From the NCBI RefSeq assembly GCF_008016795.1, contig NZ_SDIK01000056.1:32005-96004 (forward strand): a stretch of DNA of 64,000 nucleotides, in the 5' to 3' direction. The DNA comes from Prevotella brunnea. GTDB taxonomy: Bacteria > Bacteroidota > Bacteroidia > Bacteroidales > Bacteroidaceae. Shown one piece after another: positions 54,332 through 63,574 of the stretch. The position numbers and the translations under genes were made by a program. How positions within the stretch are numbered: the first letter of the stretch is position 1; every line of letters begins with the position of its first letter. Under the pieces are notes generated by a model that saw only the letters and a list, made by a program, of their open reading frames with translations, ran no database searches and was not told where the DNA came from.

Positions 54332-55213
54332 ATGCACAAAGCCGGATTTGTAAACATTGTGGGAAATCCAAATGTGGGAAAAAGCACGCTGATGAACCAA
54401 CTTGTCGGCGAGAAAATCAGTATTGCCACCTTCAAGGCACAAACCACCCGCCACCGCATCATGGGCATCGTCAATACCGATGACGCACAAATCGTCTTCT
54501 CCGATACACCCGGAGTGTTGAAGCCCAACTACAAAATGCAGGAAATGATGTTGCATTTCTCCGAATCGGCACTGGCAGATGCCGACATACTGCTCTACGT
54601 AACAGATGTGATAGAAGACCCGGAGAAAAACAAGGAATTTCTCGCAAAAGTAGCACAGATGGACATCCCCATCATCTTGCTCATCAACAAAATCGACGAG
54701 AGCGAACAAAAAAAAGTAGTGGAATTAGTCGAGAAATGGCACACACTACTGCCCAAAGCAGAGATACTCCCCATATCGGCAAAAAACAAGTTTGGAACAG
54801 ACTTGCTGATGAAGCGCATCTTGGAACTATTGCCCGAAAGCCCGGCATACTTCGACAAAGACCAATTGACCGACAAACCGGCAAAATTCTTCGTTACGGA
54901 AATCATCCGCGAGAAAATCCTTCGTTATTACGACAAGGAAGTGCCCTATTCCGTGGAAGTAGTGGTGGAACATTTCAAAGAAGAAACCAAGAAAATCCAT
55001 ATCAACGCCATCATCTACGTGGAGCGCGACAGTCAGAAAGGCATCATCATCGGCCATCAGGGACAAGCACTGAAGAAAGTCTCCACAGAGGCACGCAAAA
55101 GTCTGGAACACTTCTTCAACAAAAAAATATTCCTTGAAACCTTCGTGAAAGTGGATAAAGACTGGCGCAACTCACAGAAAGAACTGAACAACTTCGGATA
55201 CAATCCCGAATAA
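54332..55213 (+). CDS. era: GTPase Era
   Basis: A 293-residue GTPase for 16S rRNA maturation and 30S assembly. The G1 motif is GNPNVGKST, G3 DTPG, G4 NKID, and the C-terminal KH domain contains IIIGHQGQALKKVSTEARKSLEHF, the RNA-binding loop. Length and order are normal. Confidence 0.97.
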   Translation: MHKAGFVNIVGNPNVGKSTLMNQLVGEKISIATFKAQTTRHRIMGIVNTDDAQIVFSDTPGVLKPNYKMQEMMLHFSESALADADILLYVTDVIEDPEKNKEFLAKVAQMDIPIILLINKIDESEQKKVVELVEKWHTLLPKAEILPISAKNKFGTDLLMKRILELLPESPAYFDKDQLTDKPAKFFVTEIIREKILRYYDKEVPYSVEVVVEHFKEETKKIHINAIIYVERDSQKGIIIGHQGQALKKVSTEARKSLEHFFNKKIFLETFVKVDKDWRNSQKELNNFGYNPE

Positions 55214-55377
55214 ACAATCACGGGAATCTCCCCCTGTTTTGCCCTGACTGCATGGTAGGGCACACTCTCGCACAATGCGAGGGCCGGGAACCGGTCATTC
55301 CAGGCAATTACGTTTGAAGGCACCCGACCACGCCTTCACAACCTTTCCGGGACTTTCGGGAAGGAAAATACAAACTT

Positions 55378-56691
55378 ATGGCAAACTTAGTAGCAATCGT
55401 GGGACGCCCCAATGTGGGCAAATCCACACTTTTCAATCGCCTCACCCAAAGTCGGCGCGCCATCGTCAGCGATACAGCCGGCACCACACGCGACAGACAA
55501 TACGGCAAATGCCAATGGAACGGACGAGAATTCTCAGTCGTCGATACCGGAGGATGGGTGGTAAACTCAGACGACATCTTCGAAGACGCAATACGAAAAC
55601 AAGTGCTCATAGCAACAGAGGAAGCCGACTTCGTCCTCTTCATCGTCGATAACGAAACAGGCGTAACGGATTGGGATCAGGACGTGGCACAAATCCTCCG
55701 ACGAGCCAAACTCCCCGTCATCCTCGTTGCCAACAAAGTGGATAACAGTGGCGAATATTATCAGGCGGCAGAATTCTACAGATTGGGACTGGGCGAACCG
55801 GTTTGCATCAGCGCACAGACCGGAAGCGGTACGGGCGAACTGCTCGACCTGCTCCTCGAAAGACTCAAAGACCTTCCGGAAGAAGACCTCGAAGACGAAA
55901 TCCCACGCTTCGCCGTAGTGGGCAGACCCAACGCAGGCAAGTCGAGCATTATCAACGCCTTCATCGGAGAAGACCGCAACATCGTTACCGAAATAGCGGG
56001 CACCACACGCGACAGCATTTACACACGATACACAAAGTTCGGATTTGATTTCTACCTCGTCGATACCGCCGGCATCCGACGAAAAAACAAAGTAACGGAG
56101 GACTTGGAGTTCTATTCCGTCATGCGTTCCATCCGAAGCATCGAAAACTCAGATGTCTGCCTCCTCATGATCGATGCCACTCGCGGAATAGAGGCACAGG
56201 ACATGAACATCTTTCAACTCATACAGCGTAACAACAAGAGTTTGGTGGTGGTGGTAAACAAGTGGGACTTGGTGGAAGACAAGAGCCAAAAGGTCATCAA
56301 GACGTTCGAGGACGCCATTCGCAGACGCATGGCACCCTTCGTGGATTTCCCCATCATCTTCACTTCTGCACTCACCAAACAGCGCATCTTCAAAGTCCTC
56401 GACGTGGCAAAGCAGGTGTATCTCAATCGGAAAATCCATGTCGGCACAACAAAGTTAAACGCCGTCATGCTCCCCATCATCGAGAACACGCCCCCACCAT
56501 CGCTGAAAGGCAAGTACATCAAGATAAAGTATTGCTCACAGCTGCCCAACACGCAGATTCCGTCATTCGTGTTCTACGCCAACCTGCCACAATACGTCAA
56601 GGAACCTTATCGCCGCTTCTTGGAAAACAAGATTCGCGAGAACTGGAACCTCAACGGTTGCCCCATCAACGTGTTCATTCGTCAAAAGTAA
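55378..56691 (+). CDS. der: double GTPase Der (EngA)
   Basis: A 437-residue protein with two GTPase domains, for 50S ribosome assembly. Motifs for domain 1: [17 protein letters not shown]; for domain 2: [20 protein letters not shown]-like C-terminal domain follows. The gap 55214-55377 after era shows a stem (CTCGCACAATGCGAG) but nothing else. Confidence 0.97.
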   Translation: MANLVAIVGRPNVGKSTLFNRLTQSRRAIVSDTAGTTRDRQYGKCQWNGREFSVVDTGGWVVNSDDIFEDAIRKQVLIATEEADFVLFIVDNETGVTDWDQDVAQILRRAKLPVILVANKVDNSGEYYQAAEFYRLGLGEPVCISAQTGSGTGELLDLLLERLKDLPEEDLEDEIPRFAVVGRPNAGKSSIINAFIGEDRNIVTEIAGTTRDSIYTRYTKFGFDFYLVDTAGIRRKNKVTEDLEFYSVMRSIRSIENSDVCLLMIDATRGIEAQDMNIFQLIQRNNKSLVVVVNKWDLVEDKSQKVIKTFEDAIRRRMAPFVDFPIIFTSALTKQRIFKVLDVAKQVYLNRKIHVGTTKLNAVMLPIIENTPPPSLKGKYIKIKYCSQLPNTQIPSFVFYANLPQYVKEPYRRFLENKIRENWNLNGCPINVFIRQK

Positions 56692-56696
56692 GGAGA

Positions 56697-57116
56697 ATGG
56701 ATAGCAAAAACCTCAGACATCTTGCTTTCCCGCTCGTCCTTGCCACCACATTGTTGGCAACGGCGTGCGGGAAGTCGGGCAAGACTATCGACCACGGCAT
56801 GATAGCTGCCCGGGCAGCCAAGGTGTATTACGAGAGCCTCATTGCAGGCAAGAGCGCGTTATTCATGGATGGCATCCTTCTGCCCGACACCATTCCCGGA
56901 AGCTATCGCGACCAGATGCTGATGAATTTCCGGCAGTTTTGCGACCGGATGGAGGAGCAACACCATGGCATCGACTCCATTTCCATCCACCATACCGAAT
57001 TTAACGGCAGGGACAGCACGGCAAACGCCTATCTGCTGTTCCATTTCGGCGATGGCGGTCGCGAGCAGATTGTTGTTCCGATGGTGAAGAAAAAAGGACT
57101 GTGGTATATGCGATGA
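56697..57116 (+). CDS. small lipoprotein of unknown function
   Basis: A 139-residue lipoprotein, lipobox LLATAC at about residue 23 of MDSKNLRHLAFPLVLATTLL. AAKVYYESLIAGKSALFMDGI and the final KKKGLWYMR suggest an NTF2/DUF4878-like fold, but this is uncertain. ATG at 56697 is preceded by AAGGAG, a real Shine-Dalgarno site, which is rare here, and lies 5 bases after the der stop, so it is translated with der. Confidence 0.8.
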   Translation: MDSKNLRHLAFPLVLATTLLATACGKSGKTIDHGMIAARAAKVYYESLIAGKSALFMDGILLPDTIPGSYRDQMLMNFRQFCDRMEEQHHGIDSISIHHTEFNGRDSTANAYLLFHFGDGGREQIVVPMVKKKGLWYMR

Positions 57117-57131
57117 GTCGCAATCGACTCG

Positions 57132-58316
57132 CTACCGGTCGGCATCGGCCACTACCAAACACCGGTCGAGTGCTTTGGTGATGGCAGCCTTGTCAAGGTG
57201 TTGCCCGATAAAAACGAGTTTTTGCATTCTGTCGCCATAAGGTTCTTCCCAGTCCTTGCGCACACCCGGATTCTTTTTGAGAAACTCGCGCAGCTCGAAC
57301 TCCGGCATGGTGGCATACCACTGTCCGGCGTTGCGCAGCGACACCTGTTTGCCTGCCTGCTCAAAGACATAACATATATCCTTCTCGTTCTCGAAATAGC
57401 ACAAGCCCTTGCAGCGAATGATGTTCTTTTGCCATTTGCGCGCCACGAAATCATCGAAGAAATTGATGTCGAACGGACGGCGATTGTAATACACGAAGGT
57501 GTCGATGCCATATTCCAACGCCTCTCCACTCTCCTCGTTATGCAGTTCGTCGTGGTCGTGATGATGGTGGTGGTCGTGTTCCTCCTCCCCCTCTATGGCG
57601 GCTATCCATGAAGCTGAAGTGGCCACTTTGTCGAAGTCGAAGATGCCGGTGTGAAGAATGGCGGAAAGATCGATGTCGCCATAGTTACATTCCATGATTT
57701 CCGCCTTGGGCTGCAATGCTCTGACGATGGCTTTCACTCTGCCCAAATCCTCCGGACTCACGTCGGCAGCTTTATTGAGCAAAACGATGTTGCAAAATTC
57801 TATCTGCTGAATGAGCAAATTCTCCAAGTCGTCTTCCTCCAAATCTTTCTTCATCAGGTCGTTGCCTGCGGCGAACTCATCGAGCATTCTTCGCGCGTCC
57901 ACCACCGTTACGATGGCATCGAGCTTCGCCCTCCCCTCTTTTGCCATGTCGGGATACATTTGGGGATAGACGCTGATGGTCTGCGCGATGGGTGCCGGTT
58001 CGCAAATGCCGCTTGCCTCGATGACGATGTAATCGAATTTCGCCAGCTTCACAATGTCGTTGAGCTGACTGACGAGGTCCATCTTCAGCGTACAGCAGAT
58101 ACAACCGTTCTGCAAAGCCACGAGCGAGTCGTCTTGTTGCCCCACCACACCACCTTTCTCTATAAGGTTGGCATCAATGTTCACCTCGCCGATGTCGTTC
58201 ACGATGACGGCAAATTTCACTCCCTTCTCATTGGCAAGAATCCTGTTTACAAGTGTTGTCTTTCCGCTTCCCAAATAGCCCGTGAGCAGAAGCACGGGGA
58301 TTTCATTATGATTCAT
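57132..58316 (-). CDS. CobW/COG0523-type GTPase, metal chaperone
   Basis: A 394-residue G3E-family GTPase. The P-loop is GYLGSGKTTL (residues 12-21), the metal-binding CxCC motif is GCICC, and the guanine motif is LNKAD. A His-rich segment (EEDHDHHHHHDHDELHN) lies before the CobW C-terminal domain. Such proteins deliver or sense zinc, cobalt or other metal. The start at 58316 (MNHNEIPVLLLTG) is chosen from the family N-terminus; the frame runs to 58514. It converges on the small lipoprotein gene. Confidence 0.92.
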   Translation of the reverse strand: MNHNEIPVLLLTGYLGSGKTTLVNRILANEKGVKFAVIVNDIGEVNIDANLIEKGGVVGQQDDSLVALQNGCICCTLKMDLVSQLNDIVKLAKFDYIVIEASGICEPAPIAQTISVYPQMYPDMAKEGRAKLDAIVTVVDARRMLDEFAAGNDLMKKDLEEDDLENLLIQQIEFCNIVLLNKAADVSPEDLGRVKAIVRALQPKAEIMECNYGDIDLSAILHTGIFDFDKVATSASWIAAIEGEEEHDHHHHHDHDELHNEESGEALEYGIDTFVYYNRRPFDINFFDDFVARKWQKNIIRCKGLCYFENEKDICYVFEQAGKQVSLRNAGQWYATMPEFELREFLKKNPGVRKDWEEPYGDRMQKLVFIGQHLDKAAITKALDRCLVVADADR

Positions 58317-58449
58317 AGCTTTCTTTCTGTTTTTTTTGATTTTAGAAAAGCAAGAATTGTGCCAAAAGAACACCGGCTGACAATATTTCCGGGAGGAGAA
58401 AGCAAAAAAAATATCTGTCGGGAGGGTTGCGTAAACGAAGGGAAATGCG

Positions 58450-58457
58450 TAACTTTG
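58450..58457 (+). promoter_or_regulatory. -7 promoter element (TAACTTTG) of the DUF389-methylase operon
   Basis: Match 16 bases before the DUF389 ATG at 58474. Confidence 0.6.
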
Positions 58458-58473
58458 CAAGGCATAAAACAAC

Positions 58474-59874
58474 ATGAACCGAATGGAAACAACGCAAACG
58501 CAAAACAACGGCAATCAAAACGACAAGAATTTCTCCATCTGGAAATACATAAAAAGCTACTTCGACATGTCGCGCGACAAGGATCGCGAAGCTGACATCA
58601 TCGGAAACATCACCGCCAGCATTTCTTTTCGCGGAGCGAACCTGTGGATTCTCATTTTCGCCATCTTCATTGCCTCGCTCGGACTGAACGTAAACTCCAC
58701 GGCGGTCATCATCGGCGCAATGCTCATATCGCCTCTCATGGGTCCCATCCTCGGCATCGGTTTGGCGGTGGGCATCAACGACTTGCCACTGCTCAAGCGA
58801 TCGGGCAAAAACCTCTTCATCGCCACCCTCATCGGCATCATCACCGCCACCGTTTACTTCCTCCTCACCCCATTCAAGGAAGTGCAATCGGAACTCCTCG
58901 CGCGCACGGCTCCCACCATCTACGACGTGCTCATTGCCCTCTTCGGTGGCGCGGCGGGCATCACCGTGCAATGTGCCAAGGACAAGGGCAACGTCATACC
59001 GGGTGTTGCCATCGCCACCGCCCTCATGCCACCCCTCTGCACCGCAGGATACGGCATCGCAACAGGCAACCTCGCCTTCTTCGCAGGTGCGTTCTTCCTG
59101 TATTTCATCAACACCGTCTTCATCACCGTTGCCACTTACATCGGTGTGCGATTGTTGCGCTTCCGAAGAAAGCAATACGTGGACGAAACTCGCCGCAAGT
59201 TTGTACATCGCGTCATTATCGCCATCGTGGTATTCACGATGATACCCGCCGGCATGATGACCCTGAACCTCCTGCGCGACAGCTTCTTCAAACGGCAATT
59301 GAATCGCTTTGTGAGCGAAAACCTCACATTCGGAGGAACACAAATTGTTGCCAACGACATGAGGAACGACAGCACTTTCCGAGTCGTGGCGGTGGGCAAC
59401 GTCATCACCGACGAGCAAATTGCCGAGGCACAAAAAGAAATGGAACGATACGGCGGACTGAAAGGCATCCGCCTGGAAGTGATTCAGGGCATGCGACCCG
59501 ACAGCTTGATGAAACTCGAGGCAAACATGGCAGGCACAGGCAGAAACAACAACGACAACGTGGGACTTCTGCAACAGCAATCGATGGAAATAGCCCAACT
59601 GAAAGAATCGCTCGAAGAATATCAACGCTACGAGAAAGCGGGCACACTGCTGCGCCCGGAAATCAAAACGCTCTACCCCGGAGTGCGCTCGCTGACACTC
59701 ACGCCTGCCACCGAAGCAACCATCGACACCATGCCACCGAAGAAATATGTGTTGGCGGTGGTGAAACTCGACGCCAACCACTGGCAGAGCCAACGAGAAC
59801 GACAAAGAATGACGCAATGGCTCAAGGCAAGAGTGAGCGCGGATAGTCTGGTAATGGTTACGAGAAGAGAGTAA
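58474..59874 (+). CDS. DUF389 (TIGR00341) membrane protein
   Basis: A 466-residue protein with about six membrane spans in residues 45-270. The conserved GLNVNSTAVIIGAMLISPLMGPILGIGLAVGIND and IPGVAIATALMPPLCTAGYGIA motifs are diagnostic. The C-terminal 190 residues are soluble and include a coiled-coil-like segment. The family's function is unknown. It is followed after 6 bases by the methylase gene, likely one transcript. Confidence 0.9.
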   Translation: MNRMETTQTQNNGNQNDKNFSIWKYIKSYFDMSRDKDREADIIGNITASISFRGANLWILIFAIFIASLGLNVNSTAVIIGAMLISPLMGPILGIGLAVGINDLPLLKRSGKNLFIATLIGIITATVYFLLTPFKEVQSELLARTAPTIYDVLIALFGGAAGITVQCAKDKGNVIPGVAIATALMPPLCTAGYGIATGNLAFFAGAFFLYFINTVFITVATYIGVRLLRFRRKQYVDETRRKFVHRVIIAIVVFTMIPAGMMTLNLLRDSFFKRQLNRFVSENLTFGGTQIVANDMRNDSTFRVVAVGNVITDEQIAEAQKEMERYGGLKGIRLEVIQGMRPDSLMKLEANMAGTGRNNNDNVGLLQQQSMEIAQLKESLEEYQRYEKAGTLLRPEIKTLYPGVRSLTLTPATEATIDTMPPKKYVLAVVKLDANHWQSQRERQRMTQWLKARVSADSLVMVTRRE

Positions 59875-59880
59875 AAAACG

Positions 59881-61470
59881 GTGGAAAAAATACGCGTCAG
59901 AGAGGCAGCCGACCGACTCGGAGTGTCGGAAGCAACAGTGCGCAACTGGACAAAGGCGGGATTGTTGCAATCGGCAGGACGGGGAAACATCTGCGCCACA
60001 TCGCTGGACGAATGTCTGAAACAGCTCGACCACACAAAACGCCTCACGGCACGGGCAAACAAAAGCCGGAAAACAACAAGCGGAAACGCGCCGGCGACAA
60101 CCAAGAAGAAAAAGGAGGAGAAGAGAAGAAAGGAAAAAACAAAAACGGCAGCCACATACGAGGCATCACTGAGCGAGGCTTGGCGCAACAAAGAGGGAAT
60201 TTTCTACACGCCACAAAGCATCGTCGCCGACATGACACGCGACATCAGGGCCGATAAAAACACCACATTTCTCGACCCCTGCTGCGGCTGCGGCAACTTC
60301 ATCATCGAAGCATTGGAACGCGGCATCGAACCGGAAAACGTCTATGGATTCGATACCGATGAACAGGCGGTGGCAATAGCAAAACAACGGGTTCGCGAAA
60401 AAACGGGAAAGGAACCAACCCACATCGTCTGCGCCGACTTCCTGAACATCGGAAAAACGCTCAACCGCCGATTCGACCTTATCTATACGAACCCGCCATG
60501 GGGGAAAAAACTCAACAAAAAGCAAAAAGACAACCTCGCCAAGTACTACGAATGTGGCAAAAGCACAGACACCTGCTCCATCTTCTTCTTCGCTTCCCTG
60601 AAACTGCTCGCACCCGATGGCGCGTTGGCGTTCCTCCTTCCGGAAGCGGTACTGAACATTGCCACCTTCGAATCGCTCAGAAAACGCGCCCTCGCCTGCG
60701 AACTGAAGGAAATAAAGGATTACGGCAAACCGTTCCAAGGCGTGTTGTCAAAGGCTTTCTCCATTGTACTGAAAAACAAAAAACCGGAAAAACACCATGA
60801 AGTGCGCTGCAGTGTGGAAACGGAACACTACAGGCGACAAACATCGTTCGAAGACAATCCGAAACACATCCTGAACGCATGGACAACCAAGGAGGAACAA
60901 GCCGTCGTCGGCAAACTGCTCGCCCTGCCCCACCGCTCGCTGAAAGGAAACGCCGAATGGGCTTTGGGCATCGTTACGGGCGACAACAACCGAATTTGCA
61001 GTCCCCACCCTGCCCAAGGTCTCGTACCCATCTACAGGGGACGGGACATATCGCCGGAAACATTGGCACCGCCAACGCTCTACATCGACAAATCGCTGAA
61101 AGACTGCCGGCAGGTGGGTCCCCGACCCTTATACGAAGCAAGCGAGAAACTCATCTATCGTTTCGTTTCCCGCAAGTTGGTGTTCCACTGCGACACACAA
61201 CAGAACCTCGTGCTCAACAGTGCAAACATCCTCGTGCCGAAACCATCGTTAGGCATCAGTTGTCGGGCGTTGGCATCGCTCCTCAACAGCAGATTGATGA
61301 ACCACCTCTTCGAACGCTTGTTCCACACCCATAAAATTCTCCGCTCCGATCTCGAGACACTCCCCATTTTCACCTCATGCCACGATGGCAACCACTTCGA
61401 CGAACAACGCTTCCTCAACACACATCACATCATGAAAACACCCGCCGGCTACCGCTTGAACGAAAAATAA
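59881..61470 (+). CDS. orphan N6-adenine DNA methylase with N-terminal HTH and TaqI-like C-terminal domain
   Basis: A 529-residue protein starting from GTG. Residues 1-55 resemble a MerR/excisionase-type helix-turn-helix (VREAADRLGVSEATVRNWTKAGLLQSAGRGN). Residues 60-85 are a Lys/Arg/Glu-rich linker. The methylase domain has FLDPCCGCGNFIIEALE (SAM binding) and the catalytic TNPPWG. The last 220 residues look like the TaqI-type specificity domain (PIYRGRDI ... LYIDKSLKDCRQ). It methylates adenine in DNA; no endonuclease or type I S or R subunit lies near it. It is co-transcribed with the DUF389 gene. Confidence 0.85.
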   Translation: MEKIRVREAADRLGVSEATVRNWTKAGLLQSAGRGNICATSLDECLKQLDHTKRLTARANKSRKTTSGNAPATTKKKKEEKRRKEKTKTAATYEASLSEAWRNKEGIFYTPQSIVADMTRDIRADKNTTFLDPCCGCGNFIIEALERGIEPENVYGFDTDEQAVAIAKQRVREKTGKEPTHIVCADFLNIGKTLNRRFDLIYTNPPWGKKLNKKQKDNLAKYYECGKSTDTCSIFFFASLKLLAPDGALAFLLPEAVLNIATFESLRKRALACELKEIKDYGKPFQGVLSKAFSIVLKNKKPEKHHEVRCSVETEHYRRQTSFEDNPKHILNAWTTKEEQAVVGKLLALPHRSLKGNAEWALGIVTGDNNRICSPHPAQGLVPIYRGRDISPETLAPPTLYIDKSLKDCRQVGPRPLYEASEKLIYRFVSRKLVFHCDTQQNLVLNSANILVPKPSLGISCRALASLLNSRLMNHLFERLFHTHKILRSDLETLPIFTSCHDGNHFDEQRFLNTHHIMKTPAGYRLNEK

Positions 61471-61484
61471 CTCCCTCCATCCCG

Positions 61485-61685
61485 TCAATAACGTCCTGAT
61501 TTTTTCCATCCCGCCGGCACAAAGCTCAACTTTCACTCTCCAAAAGCTTACCTTCTGCACGGCAAAAGGTCATGAATTGCAGGGCAAAAGCTAAGCTTTT
61601 AAATCACAATTAATATTATCCTGATTATCAACAGATTACAAATCACATCCCGAACACTGTTTTTGTCATCTTATTTCATGGCGGC
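61485..61685 (-). repeat. dispersed 22-bp-period repeat element, copy 10 (reverse)
   Basis: Units start at 61519, 61541, 61563 and 61585 (period 22); plus-strand units are ACAAAGCTCAACTTTC, CAAAAGCTTACCTTCT, CAAAAGGTCATGAATT and CAAAAGCTAAGCTTTT. The flank CTGATTATCAACAGATTACA then GTTTTTGTCATC...TTTCATGG is the reverse of the left flank in copies 1, 4 and 6. It marks the edge between ordinary genes and the AT-rich island. Confidence 0.92.
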
Positions 61686-61788
61686 GGCAAGGTTAAATGC
61701 CCGGCAGCTATCATGACCAAATCTGTGTCAAACCATCTAAACCCACATTTCGCTCCTTGGCAAAGGGTGTTTCAAAAGCGAATTAAAA

Positions 61789-62112
61789 TCATACCGTTCC
61801 GCCAAATGTTCTTGAGAAATACGTTGTATCAATTATGCCAGTTGCTTCCTTGGGATAGGAAGGGGAAAAAACTATCTATCACCAAATTTATTTTCCTACG
61901 TATTATTCTTTCCGAACATTTATGCATAACCGACAATTCTTTAACAGTTCGTTTCTCTGTCAGATAGCTTTTCCATAATGAGATACCCTCAATGCGATAA
62001 CCACCTTGAAATTGCTTCTTGCAATCACCGCAAAAATACATTTGCAGCCCCCGGCGATGACCATTCTTTTTAACATTTGAGCTGCCACAGAAGACACATG
62101 TTTTTTATTCAT
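61789..62112 (-). pseudogene. degenerate zinc-ribbon DDE transposase (IS fragment)
   Basis: Read on the minus strand with frameshifts: after ATG at 62112 the frame should give a zinc ribbon (CVFCGSSNVKKNGHRRGLQ, then MYFCGDCKKQF) and a helix-turn-helix part (TVKELSVMHKCSERIIRRK), but the A-run near the start is one base short, breaking the frame. A second shift separates this from EATGIIDTTYFSRTFG, which looks like the first catalytic Asp region. The rest of the DDE domain is missing. It is probably an IS1249/ISL3-like element; exact family is not certain. A minus-strand TACCTTTG promoter lies near 62125-62132. Confidence 0.7.
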
Positions 62113-62139
62113 AGGTTTTCAAATGGTACAAAGGTAATA

Positions 62140-62462
62140 AATAAAGGACATCTGGAGCTTTTCAGCCTACCAAATGTCCATTACACCGAGATTTTATTAA
62201 ATGTCTTCATTAGTATTGTTAGTAGTAGTTTAAGTATTGTTTATGAGATACAAATATACTATAATTCAAATACTAAACCGTTAATATTGCTCAATTATGC
62301 ATCTAAAAGATAGAATCAGGCAGTTTTGGATAATCCTTGTATTGCCAACTATTTTGATAGAGAAGTACATCCCGAAGGTTTTTATGTCCAACTTTCAGGG
62401 TGTACTTCACTATCATCCCTCTACTTTCTTATAATCAAGAAGAGCAGAGGGATGTTCGTTTC
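62140..62462. other. AT-rich intergenic region with two inverted repeats
   Basis: GGACATCTGG (62147-62156) and CCAAATGTCC (about 62171-62180) may be the end of the IS. A hairpin pairs GAAGTACATCCC (62362-62373) with GGGTGTACTTC (62398-62408), and CATCCCTCT (62414-62422) pairs with AGAGGGATG (62446-62454), the latter being a possible terminator for the minus-strand gene next to it. I see no convincing gene. Confidence 0.4.
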
Positions 62463-62720
62463 TTAAACAAAAAAGATAAGATAAATTGAGCGTATCACGA
62501 GTACTGCCAATAACGTGTTGTATATGAATAGTGTCTTTATCTTTCCTTTCTTAAAATACGCATTTTCTATTATTAAGCATCCGCAGCATGCCAGTCCAAT
62601 TATTCGTGCCGTTGTTGGTAGATTCGCGCCTATGGTGCCAGAGCTTACCATATCGGCTAATTGACTAAGGGCTAAAAGGACATCAAATGCCACCAACCAT
62701 AAAATCCATTTTATTCTCAT
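62463..62720 (-). CDS. small three-span membrane protein
   Basis: An 85-residue hydrophobic protein with three membrane helices (IKWILWLVAFDVLLALSQLAD, about 38-52, and LFIYNTLLAVLVIRSIYLIFF). It lies 12 bases after the frameshifted lipoprotein gene and is AT-rich like it. I recognise no family. Its position and size are like an immunity protein for a toxic peptide, but this is only inference. Confidence 0.55.
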   Translation of the reverse strand: MRIKWILWLVAFDVLLALSQLADMVSSGTIGANLPTTARIIGLACCGCLIIENAYFKKGKIKTLFIYNTLLAVLVIRSIYLIFFV

Positions 62721-62732
62721 ATTTTATAATCT

Positions 62733-63366
62733 TTAATACATACACCAAGCAATTTCGCCAGCCATAAGAAGCAAACCTGCACCACTAATGGCTCTTGCTA
62801 CATTTTTACCTCCTACACGACCAATTATTCTTAATGCTTTTACAATCTGAGCTTTTGACATGGTACCCACTGAAAGTGCACCAACAAGAGCTATCCCGTC
62901 TGTAATACCAGCCACTTCTAAAAAGCAGTCTTTGAAAGTTCCTCCCCCCTGGTGTTAAATTCCTTTTGGTAATTTAAATTGTTAATTTCTGATGCTAAAA
63001 GTAGTGTGCCAACCAATGCTTTTTCATAGTCTTTGGGAGAAGTTATTTGGGTAACTTCTTTGATATTATTATAAGTTAGCCCTATTGCATCTGCAAACTT
63101 TTTCGCTGTTGGTAATAAAGATTTTACCAGGTTTTCTTCTGCAATAGAGCTTTGGACACTTGCCCTTGTTCCATTATTCTGTTTCTCAATGCAAAATTTT
63201 GTAATTAAATCCCTGTTTTTCAATACTGCATTTGTGTATTCATTCATTTGAATAATTTTCGCCTGCGGTTGATTGGTTAATTGAGTTTGTTCCTCATCAT
63301 TACTACATGCGCTAAAACTTAGGCATAAAAGTGTTGTTGCACACAAAATAAATGTCTTTTCATAAT
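62733..63366 (-). pseudogene. frameshifted lipoprotein gene with Gly-rich C-terminal segment
   Basis: Allowing single-base shifts in two short homopolymer runs, the minus strand encodes one lipoprotein of about 210 residues. It would begin at the ATG at 63364-63366 (ATGAAAAGACA has one A too few for the frame KTFILCATTLLCLSFSACSND). It reads on to NYQKEFNTRGEELSKTAF and a stop at 62918. With one more G in the run GGGGGG at about 62941-62946 it would continue GTFKDCFLEVAGITDGIALV ... GLLLMAGEIAWCMY to a stop at 62733. The last 75 residues are Gly-, Ala- and Ile-rich with cysteines near each end. Real decay, phase variation at the G run, and sequencing error are all possible. Confidence 0.55.
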
Positions 63367-63574
63367 TGTTATTTTTTTGTTAAAAGATTATATAATACAA
63401 ATATATACTTTTTTTTAGGACAAGCTGTTTTATTTTAAATATTATTTGTTTTTTTTGCGTATATTAAATTTTGCGCATTAAGACCTCTGGAAAATTCCAC
63501 ATGCTCCTGCATAATCCAAAATCCCATTATAGATTATCAATGAGTTATACGTGAGTTCGGGATAAGAAAAGGTA

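Noticed and set aside
58342..60033. Long open frame (563 codons) antisense to the DUF389 gene
   Set aside because: It lies opposite a clear membrane protein gene, is full of low-complexity His, Val and Arg stretches, and resembles no protein; it is an effect of codon bias.
3832..61600. The 22-base arrays as CRISPR arrays
   Set aside because: Spacers are only 6 bases, arrays have four or five units, and there are no cas genes.
62077..62313. Plus-strand frame of 78 codons in the AT-rich island
   Set aside because: It overlaps the start of the transposase remnant and its inverted repeat, and its sequence looks random.
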